Source: Burkholderiales bacterium
Lineage (GTDB): Bacteria; Pseudomonadota; Gammaproteobacteria; Burkholderiales; Casimicrobiaceae
DNA: 9,516 bases
Direction of reading: 5' to 3'
NCBI GenBank assembly: GCA_031275075.1
Contig: JAISPI010000084.1
Coordinates: 1-9,516 of the forward strand
Shown here: piece after piece, positions 1 to 5,985 of the stretch
How positions within the stretch are numbered: the stretch's first letter is position 1
How the letters are laid out: every line of letters starts with the position of its first letter
Program-made: the position numbers and the translations under genes
The notes under the pieces: model-generated
What the model saw: the letters and a program-made list of their open reading frames with translations, nothing else
The model's database searches: none
What the model was told of the DNA's origin: nothing

Positions 1-1149
1 CTGTATAACGGGCTTTCGCGTCTTTTCGCCATGGCGTTTGGTATAGACTTTTCGATCTGCATCATAGCGATGGCGGCTCTGACCGCGATCTATGTGGTCG
101 CCGGCGGATATTTCGCCACGGTGGTCAACGATTTCATTCAGGGAATCATTATGCTGATCGGCATCGTCGCCGTTATCCTCACGATTTTGAACGACAACGG
201 CGGTTTTGCGGCTTCGCTAAACGCTCTTGCCCACGTTCAAGACCCGGCCGTGAGTTCAGCGCCCGGTATTTTCACATCCTTTTTCGGGCCTGACCCGATA
301 AGCCTGTTGGCCGTTGTCATCCTCACGTCGCTCGGCACTTGGGGACTGCCGCAGATGGTGCAGAAGTTTTATTCCATCAGCTCCGAAAAAGTTATTTTCA
401 AAGGCACGGTCATCTCTACGATTTTCGCTGCCGTCATCGCCGGCGGTTGTTATTTTATCGGCAGCTTTGGCCGTCTGTATTCGGACAGGATCGAGACAAC
501 AGCAGACGGCAGGGTGTTATACGACTCCATTGTCCCCACCATGCTTTCAAATTTCCCCGCGACGTTGATGGCGATTGTTGTGATCCTGGTGCTTTCGGCG
601 TCAATATCCACGCTCTCCGCCTTGGTCATGACTTCGGCCTCCACTTTTACGCTGGACTTTTTGAAAGGTAACATCTTCAAAAAGATGGACGGAAAAATGC
701 AACTCCTGAGCATCCGCCTGTTGATTGTGGTGTTTATCGTTATTTCCTCGGTCATTGCCATCAGACAGTACAAAGGCGGCTTTGACTTTATCGCTCAACT
801 TATGGGCATTTCGTGGGGCGCCTTGGCAGGGTCATTCCTTGCGCCCTTCCTTTACGGACTCTATTGGAAGCGCGTAAGCACAGCTTCCGTTTGGTGCTGC
901 TTTTTGTTCAGCACGTCTTTCATGATTCTTAACGTCTTTTTCAGGGACTTCTTCCCGCCGCTTTTACGGTCTCCGATCAACGCCGGCGCCTTTGCCATGG
1001 TTGCCGGATTGGTTATTGTGCCGGTGGTGAGTATGTTTACGAAAGCTCCCAAAAAAGCCATCGTCGATTCCTGCTTCTCCTGCTATGAGGAAACAATCCG
1101 CGTTAAAGTGAGCGAGGATCTTGGGGAAGACGAAGCCACAGCCCAATAA
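1..1149 (+). CDS. Sodium:solute symporter (SSS family), C-terminal part, 5'-truncated by window edge
   Basis: Membrane transporter expected to couple sodium entry to uptake of a small organic solute. The frame is open to base 1, so the ATG at 31 is probably internal; 382 residues are visible. SSS proteins usually have about 480-550 residues, so roughly 100-150 residues and four or five helices lie outside the window. About nine hydrophobic segments are visible. Family-like signatures, numbered from base 1: a Gly-Gly pair followed by VVNDFIQG (residues 35-48), resembling the GG-x-AVVWTDVIQG motif; GTWGLPQMVQKFY (112-124), resembling the G-x-P-x-x-x-R-F region; and SASISTLSALVMTSAS (199-214), at the place of the conserved STLSS sodium-site helix. 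The tail after the last helix is short and acidic. It is the first gene of a pair with the ligase that follows at once. The family call is firm; the substrate is unknown, though a carboxylate is likely from context. Confidence 0.88.
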   Translation: MYNGLSRLFAMAFGIDFSICIIAMAALTAIYVVAGGYFATVVNDFIQGIIMLIGIVAVILTILNDNGGFAASLNALAHVQDPAVSSAPGIFTSFFGPDPISLLAVVILTSLGTWGLPQMVQKFYSISSEKVIFKGTVISTIFAAVIAGGCYFIGSFGRLYSDRIETTADGRVLYDSIVPTMLSNFPATLMAIVVILVLSASISTLSALVMTSASTFTLDFLKGNIFKKMDGKMQLLSIRLLIVVFIVISSVIAIRQYKGGFDFIAQLMGISWGALAGSFLAPFLYGLYWKRVSTASVWCCFLFSTSFMILNVFFRDFFPPLLRSPINAGAFAMVAGLVIVPVVSMFTKAPKKAIVDSCFSCYEETIRVKVSEDLGEDEATAQ

Positions 1150-1172
1150 AAACCAAAAGGGAGACCATGACG

Positions 1173-2819
1173 ATGCCCATTACGGGAATACTCGCCAAAA
1201 ACGCGGAACGGTTCGGAGACAAAATCTGCTTGACGGAAATCAATCCTGAGCAGGAAGAAAAGCACAAACACGCCTGGAAAGAACTCGCGCTTGTGGAAAC
1301 CGCGCACAACGCCCGCTACCGAAAAGAGCTGACGTGGCGCTCGTTTGACGAGAAAGCCAACCAATTCGCGCATCTGCTGATAGCGCGAGGAATCAAGCGC
1401 GGCGACAAAGTCGGCATACTGCTGATGAACTGCATCGAATGGTTGCCGATTTATTTCGGCGCATTGAAATCCGGCGCGATTGTCGTACCTCTGAATTTCA
1501 GATACTCCGCAGATGAAATCAAGTACGCCCTCGAACTTGCCAATGTTTCCACACTGCTGCTGGGGCCGGAGTTTATCGACCGTATGCGCGCGATTAAAGA
1601 CAACATCCCCAACGTAGACTCGTTGTTTTTCGTGGGAGATGATTGTCCGGATTTCGCCGAGAGCTACGAACAACTCGTGACTCCATGCCCCAAACACGCG
1701 CCGGACATCACGCTTTCAGACGATGAAGACGCCGCGATCTACTTTTCCTCCGGAACGACAGGATTTCCCAAAGCCATTCTGCATTCTCATCAAAGCCTTG
1801 TCACCGCTTGCGAAGTAGAGCAAAACCACCACAACCAAACCATCGACGACATCTTCCTGTGCATCCCTCCGCTTTACCACACCGGAGCAAAAATGCACTG
1901 GTTCGGCAGCCTGCTGGTCGGTGGAAGCGCCGTTCTGTTACGCGGCATACGTCCTGAGTGGATCATCGAGACCGCTGCAAAAGAGCGCGTGACCATCGTA
2001 TGGCTGTTGGTGCCTTGGGCGCAGGACATCCTCGACGCCATCGAAAGCGGCGATATCCGTCTGGCGGATCATGATTTAAGCGCTTGGCGTCTCATGCACA
2101 TAGGCGCACAACCTGTTCCGCCAAGCCTGATCCGACGCTGGAAAAAATTTTTTCCGAGCCACGAATACGACACCAATTACGGACTTTCGGAATCGGTGGG
2201 GCCGGGCGCCGTCCATCTTGGTATAGAAAACGTCCATAAGGTTGGCGCTATCGGTAAGGCCGGCTATGGCTGGCAAACCAGAATCGTCGATGAACGCGGA
2301 AAAGACGTCAAACCCGGCAGCGTTGGCGAGTTAATACTTTCCGGCAACGGCGTCATGAAATGCTATTACAGAGACCCGGAAGCCACCGCCGCCGTACTGA
2401 AGAATGACTGGCTCTATACAGGCGATATGGCCTGCGAAGATGAAGACGGCTTTATATTTCTCGTTGACCGGAAAAAAGATGTCATCATCACCGGCGGCGA
2501 AAATATCTATCCTGTACAGATCGAGGACTTTCTGCGCGGTTACAACAAAATCAAGGACGCCGCTGTAATCGGCTTGGCCGATCACAGACTGGGCGAAATC
2601 GCTGCGGCGATTGTTGAAATAAAGCCGGAAATAGAATGCAACGAAGAAGAAATCATGCATTTTTGCGCGCAACTGCCGCGCTATAAACGCCCGCACAGAA
2701 TCATTTTTGACAAAGTGCCGCGTAACGCCACGGGAAAAATCGAAAAACCCAGACTCCGCGCGAAATACTGCGGAGAGAGCATCGTCAAACAACAGATCGA
2801 AATCGAGGGCGAGATATAA
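1173..2819 (+). CDS. AMP-forming acyl-CoA ligase (class I adenylate-forming enzyme), substrate unknown
   Basis: Predicted to activate a carboxylate with ATP to an acyl-adenylate and then pass it to coenzyme A. 548 residues, typical length. Motifs in order: P-loop SSGTTGFPK (192-200), YGLSES (336-341), TGD (416-418), RKKDVIITGGENIYP (433-447) and the C-terminal NATGK with its catalytic lysine at 522. All expected residues are there, so the enzyme should be active. Start choice: AAGGGAG at 1157-1163 lies 9 bases before the ATG at 1173 but only 3 before the ATG at 1167 (same frame, two residues longer), so 1173 is preferred. Odd point: residues about 23-54 form a charged insertion (Glu/Lys/His-rich) before the usual LTWRSFDEKANQ segment. 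It follows the symporter by 23 bases and is surely co-transcribed. Medium- or long-chain fatty, aromatic or dicarboxylic acids are all possible substrates. Confidence 0.93.
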   Translation: MPITGILAKNAERFGDKICLTEINPEQEEKHKHAWKELALVETAHNARYRKELTWRSFDEKANQFAHLLIARGIKRGDKVGILLMNCIEWLPIYFGALKSGAIVVPLNFRYSADEIKYALELANVSTLLLGPEFIDRMRAIKDNIPNVDSLFFVGDDCPDFAESYEQLVTPCPKHAPDITLSDDEDAAIYFSSGTTGFPKAILHSHQSLVTACEVEQNHHNQTIDDIFLCIPPLYHTGAKMHWFGSLLVGGSAVLLRGIRPEWIIETAAKERVTIVWLLVPWAQDILDAIESGDIRLADHDLSAWRLMHIGAQPVPPSLIRRWKKFFPSHEYDTNYGLSESVGPGAVHLGIENVHKVGAIGKAGYGWQTRIVDERGKDVKPGSVGELILSGNGVMKCYYRDPEATAAVLKNDWLYTGDMACEDEDGFIFLVDRKKDVIITGGENIYPVQIEDFLRGYNKIKDAAVIGLADHRLGEIAAAIVEIKPEIECNEEEIMHFCAQLPRYKRPHRIIFDKVPRNATGKIEKPRLRAKYCGESIVKQQIEIEGEI

Positions 2820-2830
2820 AACATTTCGCC

Positions 2831-2857
2831 GCTCCTCTCCCCTTGTGGGAGAGGAGC
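2831..2857. terminator. Perfect 11-bp stem-loop between convergent genes
   Basis: GCTCCTCTCCC (2831-2841) pairs exactly with GGGAGAGGAGC (2847-2857) across a 5-base loop, starting 12 bases after the ligase stop. It sits between the converging ligase and DAHP synthase genes and could end transcripts from both sides. Neither side has a proper T-run (plus side cttgctctatt), so it may instead be a dispersed intergenic palindrome or an mRNA 3'-end stabiliser. Confidence 0.5.
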
Positions 2858-2911
2858 CTTGCTCTATTGGCGATCATCAAAGTCAGCTTCTAACAAAAAT
2901 TCCGTAGCGCG

Positions 2912-3964
2912 TTACGCCGAACGCGAACGCTTTGCCACATCGGGAATCGGTAAGGTTCTCCCCAACGGCACACAAATCTGACTCAGCGTTTGCATCAGCA
3001 TCATAAACTCCATTGGCGACAATGCCTGATCGGCATCACACCACGCATCGACCGGCGACGGGTGAACTTCAATCAGCAACCCGTCCGCTCCCGCCGCCAC
3101 CGCCGCACACGACAGCGCTGGCACCATCCACGCCTTGCCCCCGGCGTGCGACGGATCAACGATCACGGGCAAATGCGTTTCGCGTTTCAGTACCGGTATC
3201 GCCGTCACGTCGAGCACGTTGCGGTACGCCGTTTCAAAAGTGCGAACGCCACGTTCACAAAAAATGATTTTGTGGTTGCCGCCGGCAGCAATGTATTCGG
3301 CTGCCATCAACCATTCATTGATCGTCGCGCTCAACCCGCGCTTCAGAATCACCGGCACATTGGTGCGCCCAAGCTCTTTCAGTAAATCGAAATTCTGCAT
3401 GTTGCGAGCGCCGATTTGAATCACATCGACACCGCGCTCAAGAAACGTGTCGAGCATGCGCACGTCCATCAATTCGGTAACCACCGGCAAACCATGCGGC
3501 GCGGCAGCCTTCTTCAGCATGTCGAGCCCCTCAACACCCTTCCCCTGAAACGTATAAGGACTGGTGCGCGGTTTGAACGCGCCACCGCGCATCATCCGCG
3601 CGCCTGCGCTTGCCACCGCTGCCGCTGCCTCGCGCATCTGCGGATCGGTTTCCACCGAACATGGCCCGGCGATCACCTGTATCTCCTGACCACCCACCAT
3701 CACGCCATTAACATCAATCACCGTACTGGCGTGGTGCCATTCGCGCGCTACCAGCTTATACGGTTTCAGGATATGTAAAGAACGCTCCACGCCGGGCAAT
3801 GTTTCAAACGCCTTGGGTTCGAGCTTGCGTTCGTCCCCAACCGCCCCGATCAACGTACGCTCGGTGCCGCGCGAAATATGTACATCCAAACCGTTTTCAC
3901 GAATTTTAGCCTCTACCCGCGCGATCGCTTCGTCGCTAGCACCGGGTTCCATGACGATAATCAT
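2912..3964 (-). CDS. aroF: 3-deoxy-7-phosphoheptulonate (DAHP) synthase, type I-beta, with N-terminal regulatory domain
   Basis: Condenses phosphoenolpyruvate and erythrose 4-phosphate to DAHP, the first step of the shikimate pathway to Phe, Tyr and Trp; cytoplasmic, metal dependent. 350 residues. Residues 1-70 form a small ferredoxin-like/ACT-like domain of the kind that gives Tyr/Phe feedback inhibition in the Thermotoga-type enzyme. The barrel carries IAGPCSVE (98-105, metal-ligand Cys102), FKPRTSPYTFQG (130-141), IGARNMQNF (184-192), LKRG (207-210), DPSHAGG (270-276, His273), and IEVHP (298-302, Glu299) followed by an Asp-rich DAWCDADQ (306-313). The start at 3964 is chosen because AAGGAG stands 7 bases upstream and the protein then begins as relatives do; a longer frame from 4045 would read through the attenuator hairpin. 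The symbol is the usual one for this family; aroG or aroA are also used. Expression is probably controlled by the upstream leader. Confidence 0.95.
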   Translation of the reverse strand: MIIVMEPGASDEAIARVEAKIRENGLDVHISRGTERTLIGAVGDERKLEPKAFETLPGVERSLHILKPYKLVAREWHHASTVIDVNGVMVGGQEIQVIAGPCSVETDPQMREAAAAVASAGARMMRGGAFKPRTSPYTFQGKGVEGLDMLKKAAAPHGLPVVTELMDVRMLDTFLERGVDVIQIGARNMQNFDLLKELGRTNVPVILKRGLSATINEWLMAAEYIAAGGNHKIIFCERGVRTFETAYRNVLDVTAIPVLKRETHLPVIVDPSHAGGKAWMVPALSCAAVAAGADGLLIEVHPSPVDAWCDADQALSPMEFMMLMQTLSQICVPLGRTLPIPDVAKRSRSA

Positions 3965-3975
3965 GTTACGACTCC

Positions 3976-3991
3976 TTGTTAACGTTAACAA
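3976..3991. promoter_or_regulatory. Perfect 16-bp palindrome overlapping the aroF ribosome binding site
   Basis: TTGTTAACGTTAACAA equals its own reverse complement and contains two GTTAAC hexamers. It lies between the attenuator terminator and the aroF start, and its last two bases are the first two of the AAGGAG Shine-Dalgarno sequence. It could be the site of a dimeric DNA-binding regulator or, as RNA, a small hairpin limiting access to the ribosome binding site. The factor is unknown; it does not match the TyrR box (TGTAAA-N6-TTTACA). Confidence 0.5.
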
Positions 3992-4004
3992 AATAACCTC
4001 TGCT

Positions 4005-4041
4005 AAAAAAATCGGGCGGCCTTTGAGGGCCGCCCGATTTT
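4005..4041 (-). terminator. Intrinsic terminator of the aroF attenuator
   Basis: On the minus strand a 14-bp perfect, GC-rich stem (4041-4028 with 4021-4008) closes a 6-base loop (CTCAAA); the T-run covers 4011-4005 and its first T's pair in the lower stem. This is a textbook rho-independent terminator, but it lies between a leader peptide and the aroF start, so it would stop transcription before the gene unless its 5' arm is captured by the antiterminator. Confidence 0.9.
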
Positions 4042-4089
4042 GCAATGTTCAAGAATATCTCTCTCTATTCAGTGCTGTCGACGTCCCTC
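4025..4089 (-). promoter_or_regulatory. Predicted antiterminator pairing of the aroF attenuator
   Basis: Bases 4089-4078 (GAGGGACGTCGA, leader codons 29-32) can pair with 4037-4025 (TCGGGCGGCCCTC), which is most of the terminator's 5' arm plus half its loop. The pairing is 5 bp, an A-G mismatch, 4 bp with one G-U, a one-base bulge, and 2 bp. It excludes the terminator. A short competing hairpin (TGTCTC with GGGACG, loop CAAAGCGA) could sequester the same segment. Found by hand pairing; no energies computed. Confidence 0.7.
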
Positions 4090-4173
4090 GCTTTGGAGAC
4101 AAAAATAGAAATACACGTACACGTTTTGTGCACGCCAATCAAACGACCAGAAAAGAGAATGTTGGAAATTCAT
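4069..4173 (-). CDS. Aromatic-rich leader peptide of the DAHP synthase attenuator
   Basis: A 34-codon frame starting ATG and ending TGA 27 bases before the attenuator stem. It has 10 aromatic residues: Phe 3, 8, 11, 22, 24; Trp 9, 13; Tyr 19, 21, 23. Val18-Tyr-Val-Tyr-Phe-Tyr-Phe24 is a tight cluster. Its role would be to measure supply of charged tRNA for Phe, Tyr and possibly Trp. A ribosome stalled on codons 19-24 leaves codons 29-32 free to form the antiterminator. A ribosome reaching the stop codon (codon 35) covers them, so the terminator forms and aroF is switched off. No convincing Shine-Dalgarno is seen before the ATG (only ggcag). The same frame stays open upstream through tRNA-Leu, which is not meaningful. 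Too short for similarity-based annotation; the call rests on composition, position and RNA structure. Confidence 0.82.
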   Translation of the reverse strand: MNFQHSLFWSFDWRAQNVYVYFYFCLQSEGRRQH

Positions 4174-4180
4174 GGCTGCC

Positions 4181-4186
4181 AGTATA
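4181..4186 (-). promoter_or_regulatory. Candidate -10 element for the aroF leader transcript
   Basis: TATACT on the minus strand ends 7 bases before the A of the leader ATG, so the likely transcription start would fall at or next to that A and give a nearly leaderless mRNA. The -35 region (around ggtttt, spacing 17) is poor, which keeps confidence low. Read-through from the tRNA genes upstream is the alternative. Confidence 0.35.
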
Positions 4187-4263
4187 ACCACACTTGGGGA
4201 GAAAAAACCAGCCGGATCGTGATTTAAAAAACTGATTTCAAAAATCGTAGTGAAAAATACCAC

Positions 4264-4285
4264 AAACCACGCTATACCGTGATTT
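4264..4285 (-). terminator. Weak stem-loop after tRNA-Leu
   Basis: On the minus strand AAATCACG pairs with CGTGGTTT (8 bp, one G-U) around GTATAG, starting 14 bases after the encoded CCA of tRNA-Leu; the sequence gtggtattttt follows. It might partly terminate the tRNA transcript. The stem is AT-rich and the T-run is displaced by six bases, so termination would be inefficient. Confidence 0.3.
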
Positions 4286-4299
4286 TCGGGATATGGTGG

Positions 4300-4386
4300 T
4301 GGTGCCCGGGACCGGACTCGAACCGGTACAGCCTTGCGGCCGAGGGATTTTAAGTCCCTTGTGTCTACCAATTTCACCACCCGGGC
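4300..4386 (-). tRNA. tRNA-Leu (anticodon UAA)
   Basis: An 87-base class II tRNA with encoded 3' CCA. Acceptor GCCCGGG pairs with CCCGGGC, discriminator A. The anticodon stem AGGGA/TCCCT encloses the loop CTTAAAA, giving anticodon TAA (reads UUA, and UUG by wobble). A long variable arm (GGCCGCAAGGCTG region) follows, then T-arm ACCGG-TTCGAGT-CCGGT. All parts are intact. It lies 28 bases after tRNA-Ser. Confidence 0.97.
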
Positions 4387-4414
4387 GAAATATTTCGACA
4401 GCAGCCCTGGCTTC

Positions 4415-4507
4415 TGGCGGAGACGGAGGGATTCGAACCCTCGATGCAGGTTTTGCCCGCATGCTCCCTTAGCAGGGGAGTGCCTTCGACCTCTCGGCCA
4501 CGTCTCC
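4415..4507 (-). tRNA. tRNA-Ser (anticodon GCU)
   Basis: A 93-base class II tRNA with encoded CCA. Acceptor GGAGACG pairs with CGTCTCC, discriminator G as expected for serine. The anticodon stem CTCCC/GGGAG encloses CTGCTAA, giving anticodon GCT (reads AGC/AGU). The long variable arm is GCATGCGGGCAAAACCTGC, and the T-arm has the GGTTCGAATCC core. It lies downstream of lysC on the same strand. Confidence 0.97.
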
Positions 4508-4513
4508 GTAAAG

Positions 4514-4555
4514 AAGGCTGGATTCTACTGGCAAGTCCTGCTTGCGTCCAGCCTT
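4514..4555 (-). terminator. Stem-loop between lysC and tRNA-Ser
   Basis: On the minus strand AAGGCTGGA pairs with TCCAGCCTT (9 bp), with a nested GCAAG/CTTGC hairpin in the 24-base loop, followed by ctttac. It could terminate lysC or mark a processing point ahead of the tRNAs. The T-run is short and the outer loop large, so read-through into tRNA-Ser is possible. Confidence 0.45.
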
Positions 4556-4635
4556 TCCGGTTTTAACTGCATTTTGCCGCTTCCTGCAACCGAAAATCCG
4601 CCAGGATATAGGGCAGATTTCCGTTTTTCAAAAAC

Positions 4636-5880
4636 TCACGCCGTGGCTTTATCAAGATCAAAGGCTTTGTGCAAAACACGCACGGCCAATTCGAGGTATT
4701 TTTCCTCGATGACTACGGAGATTTTGATTTCCGATGTTGAGATCATCTGGATGTTGATCCCTTCGTCGGCCAGCGCCCGGAACATTTTTGACGCGATGCC
4801 CGCATGGGAACGCATGCCGATTCCCACGACAGAGATTTTGCAGATGTTTTTGTCGCCGAGAATTGTCCGCGCCTTGAATTTACCGGCATCGTGCTCCCTG
4901 TTGAGAACAGCAAGCGCCTTGTCAAACTCGGTGTTGTTGACGGTGAACGAAAAATCGGTGTGCCCGGATTCGCCTATGTTTTGCACAATCATGTCTACAT
5001 CGATGTTGGCATCGGCCACCGGCCCCAGCAGCCCGAAAGCAATGCCGGGACGGTCTTCAACGCCCATGATTGATATTTTTGCTTCATCGCGCGCGTAAGC
5101 GATGCCCGAGATGATCGCTTTTTCCATACCTTGATTCTCCTCATAGGTGATAAGCGTACCCGGGGCATTCGACTCGGGATCATCGAGCGATGAGAGTACG
5201 CGTAATTTCACTTTGTATTTGCCGGCAAATTCGACAGAACGAATTTGCAAAATTTTGGAACCCAAGCTCGCCATTTCGAGCATTTCTTCGAACGTGATGG
5301 TGTCGAGCCGACGCGCTTCGGAAACGATGCGCGGATCGGTGGTGTAAACGCCATCGACGTCGGTATAAATCTGACACTCGTCGGCTTTTAACGCCGCCGC
5401 CAACGCTACCGCCGAAGTATCGGAACCGCCACGGCCAAGTGTCGTAACGTTACCGTCTTGATCAACGCCCTGAAAACCGGCGACGACAACGATCATGCCA
5501 TCGTTTAAATCGCGGTCAATATTGCTGCGATCAATGTTAAGAATGCGCGCTTTGGTGAATGCGTTGTCCGTGTGAATCCGCACTTGGCCGCCGGTATAGC
5601 TTTTCGCTTTGAATCCCATTTCCTGCAACGCAATCGCAAGCAGGCCGGAGGTAACCTGTTCGCCGGTCGAAGCGATGGCATCGAGTTCTCGCGGATCGGG
5701 GTGGCTGGAGAGTTCTTTGGCCAACCCTAACAGCCGGTTGGTTTCGCCGGACATGGCGGAAACGACGACAACGACCCGATTTCCTTTTTTGGCATGATGT
5801 GCCACACGACGGGCGACGTTACGGATGCGCTCAACTGAGCCCACCGAACTGCCTCCATATTTCTGGACGATTAACGCCAT
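4636..5880 (-). CDS. lysC: Aspartate kinase with two ACT domains
   Basis: Phosphorylates aspartate to 4-aspartyl phosphate, the first step toward Lys, Thr, Met and diaminopimelate; cytoplasmic. 414 residues, typical of the monofunctional, two-ACT-domain class. The kinase domain holds KYGGSSVG (7-14), VVSAMSGETNRL (39-50), STGEQVTSGLLA (71-82), GRGGSDTSAVALA (149-161) and YTDVDGVYTTDPR (172-184). The first ACT domain covers about 266-335 (Gly-rich VEDRPGIAFGLLGPVAD), the second about 345-410 (VVGIGMRSHAGIASKMF, then STSEIKISVVI). These bind the feedback amino acids. Its own ribosome binding site is weak (aaagtga), whereas an internal ATG at Met252 has a strong one. It follows fabF by 105 bases and is followed by tRNA-Ser. 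Confidence 0.97.
   Translation of the reverse strand: MALIVQKYGGSSVGSVERIRNVARRVAHHAKKGNRVVVVVSAMSGETNRLLGLAKELSSHPDPRELDAIASTGEQVTSGLLAIALQEMGFKAKSYTGGQVRIHTDNAFTKARILNIDRSNIDRDLNDGMIVVVAGFQGVDQDGNVTTLGRGGSDTSAVALAAALKADECQIYTDVDGVYTTDPRIVSEARRLDTITFEEMLEMASLGSKILQIRSVEFAGKYKVKLRVLSSLDDPESNAPGTLITYEENQGMEKAIISGIAYARDEAKISIMGVEDRPGIAFGLLGPVADANIDVDMIVQNIGESGHTDFSFTVNNTEFDKALAVLNREHDAGKFKARTILGDKNICKISVVGIGMRSHAGIASKMFRALADEGINIQMISTSEIKISVVIEEKYLELAVRVLHKAFDLDKATA
5125..5142 (-). promoter_or_regulatory. Internal ribosome binding site and start in lysC (predicted beta subunit start)
   Basis: GAGGAG at 5142-5137 lies 9 bases before an in-frame ATG (5127-5125, Met252). Translation from here would give a 163-residue product made of the two ACT domains only. 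Some aspartate kinases (for example Bacillus and Corynebacterium types) are alpha2-beta2 enzymes whose beta subunit is made exactly this way. Confidence 0.6.
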
Positions 5881-5985
5881 AATTGAATCACTTTGTAGAA
5901 GTTGAGAGACCGTTTTTCACGCTCTATTGACTTGCCTCATTTAGCACACAGGCACGCATGAACCGATTGAATGCCTCTCGAAGCA

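Noticed and set aside
1083..1697. 204-codon minus-strand frame opposite the ligase
   Set aside because: Overlaps the conserved ligase N-terminal domain in antisense and shows no domain.
3965..4045. N-terminal extension of the DAHP synthase frame by 27 codons to an ATG at 4045
   Set aside because: The extension is translated from the terminator hairpin and T-run, has no ribosome binding site, and does not look like the family's N-terminus; the ATG at 3964 has AAGGAG at 7 bases.
4174..4380. Longer frame (103 codons) containing the leader peptide
   Set aside because: Its first two thirds run through tRNA-Leu; only the last 34 codons from the ATG at 4173 make sense as a peptide.
4300..4507. tRNA genes as integration site of a mobile element
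   Set aside because: No duplicated tRNA 3' end, integrase gene or flanking direct repeat was found; the compositionally different block is separated from the tRNAs by aroF.
4334..5098. 254-codon plus-strand frame across both tRNAs and lysC
   Set aside because: It is antisense to two tRNAs and a conserved kinase gene, with no recognisable domain; a shadow frame.
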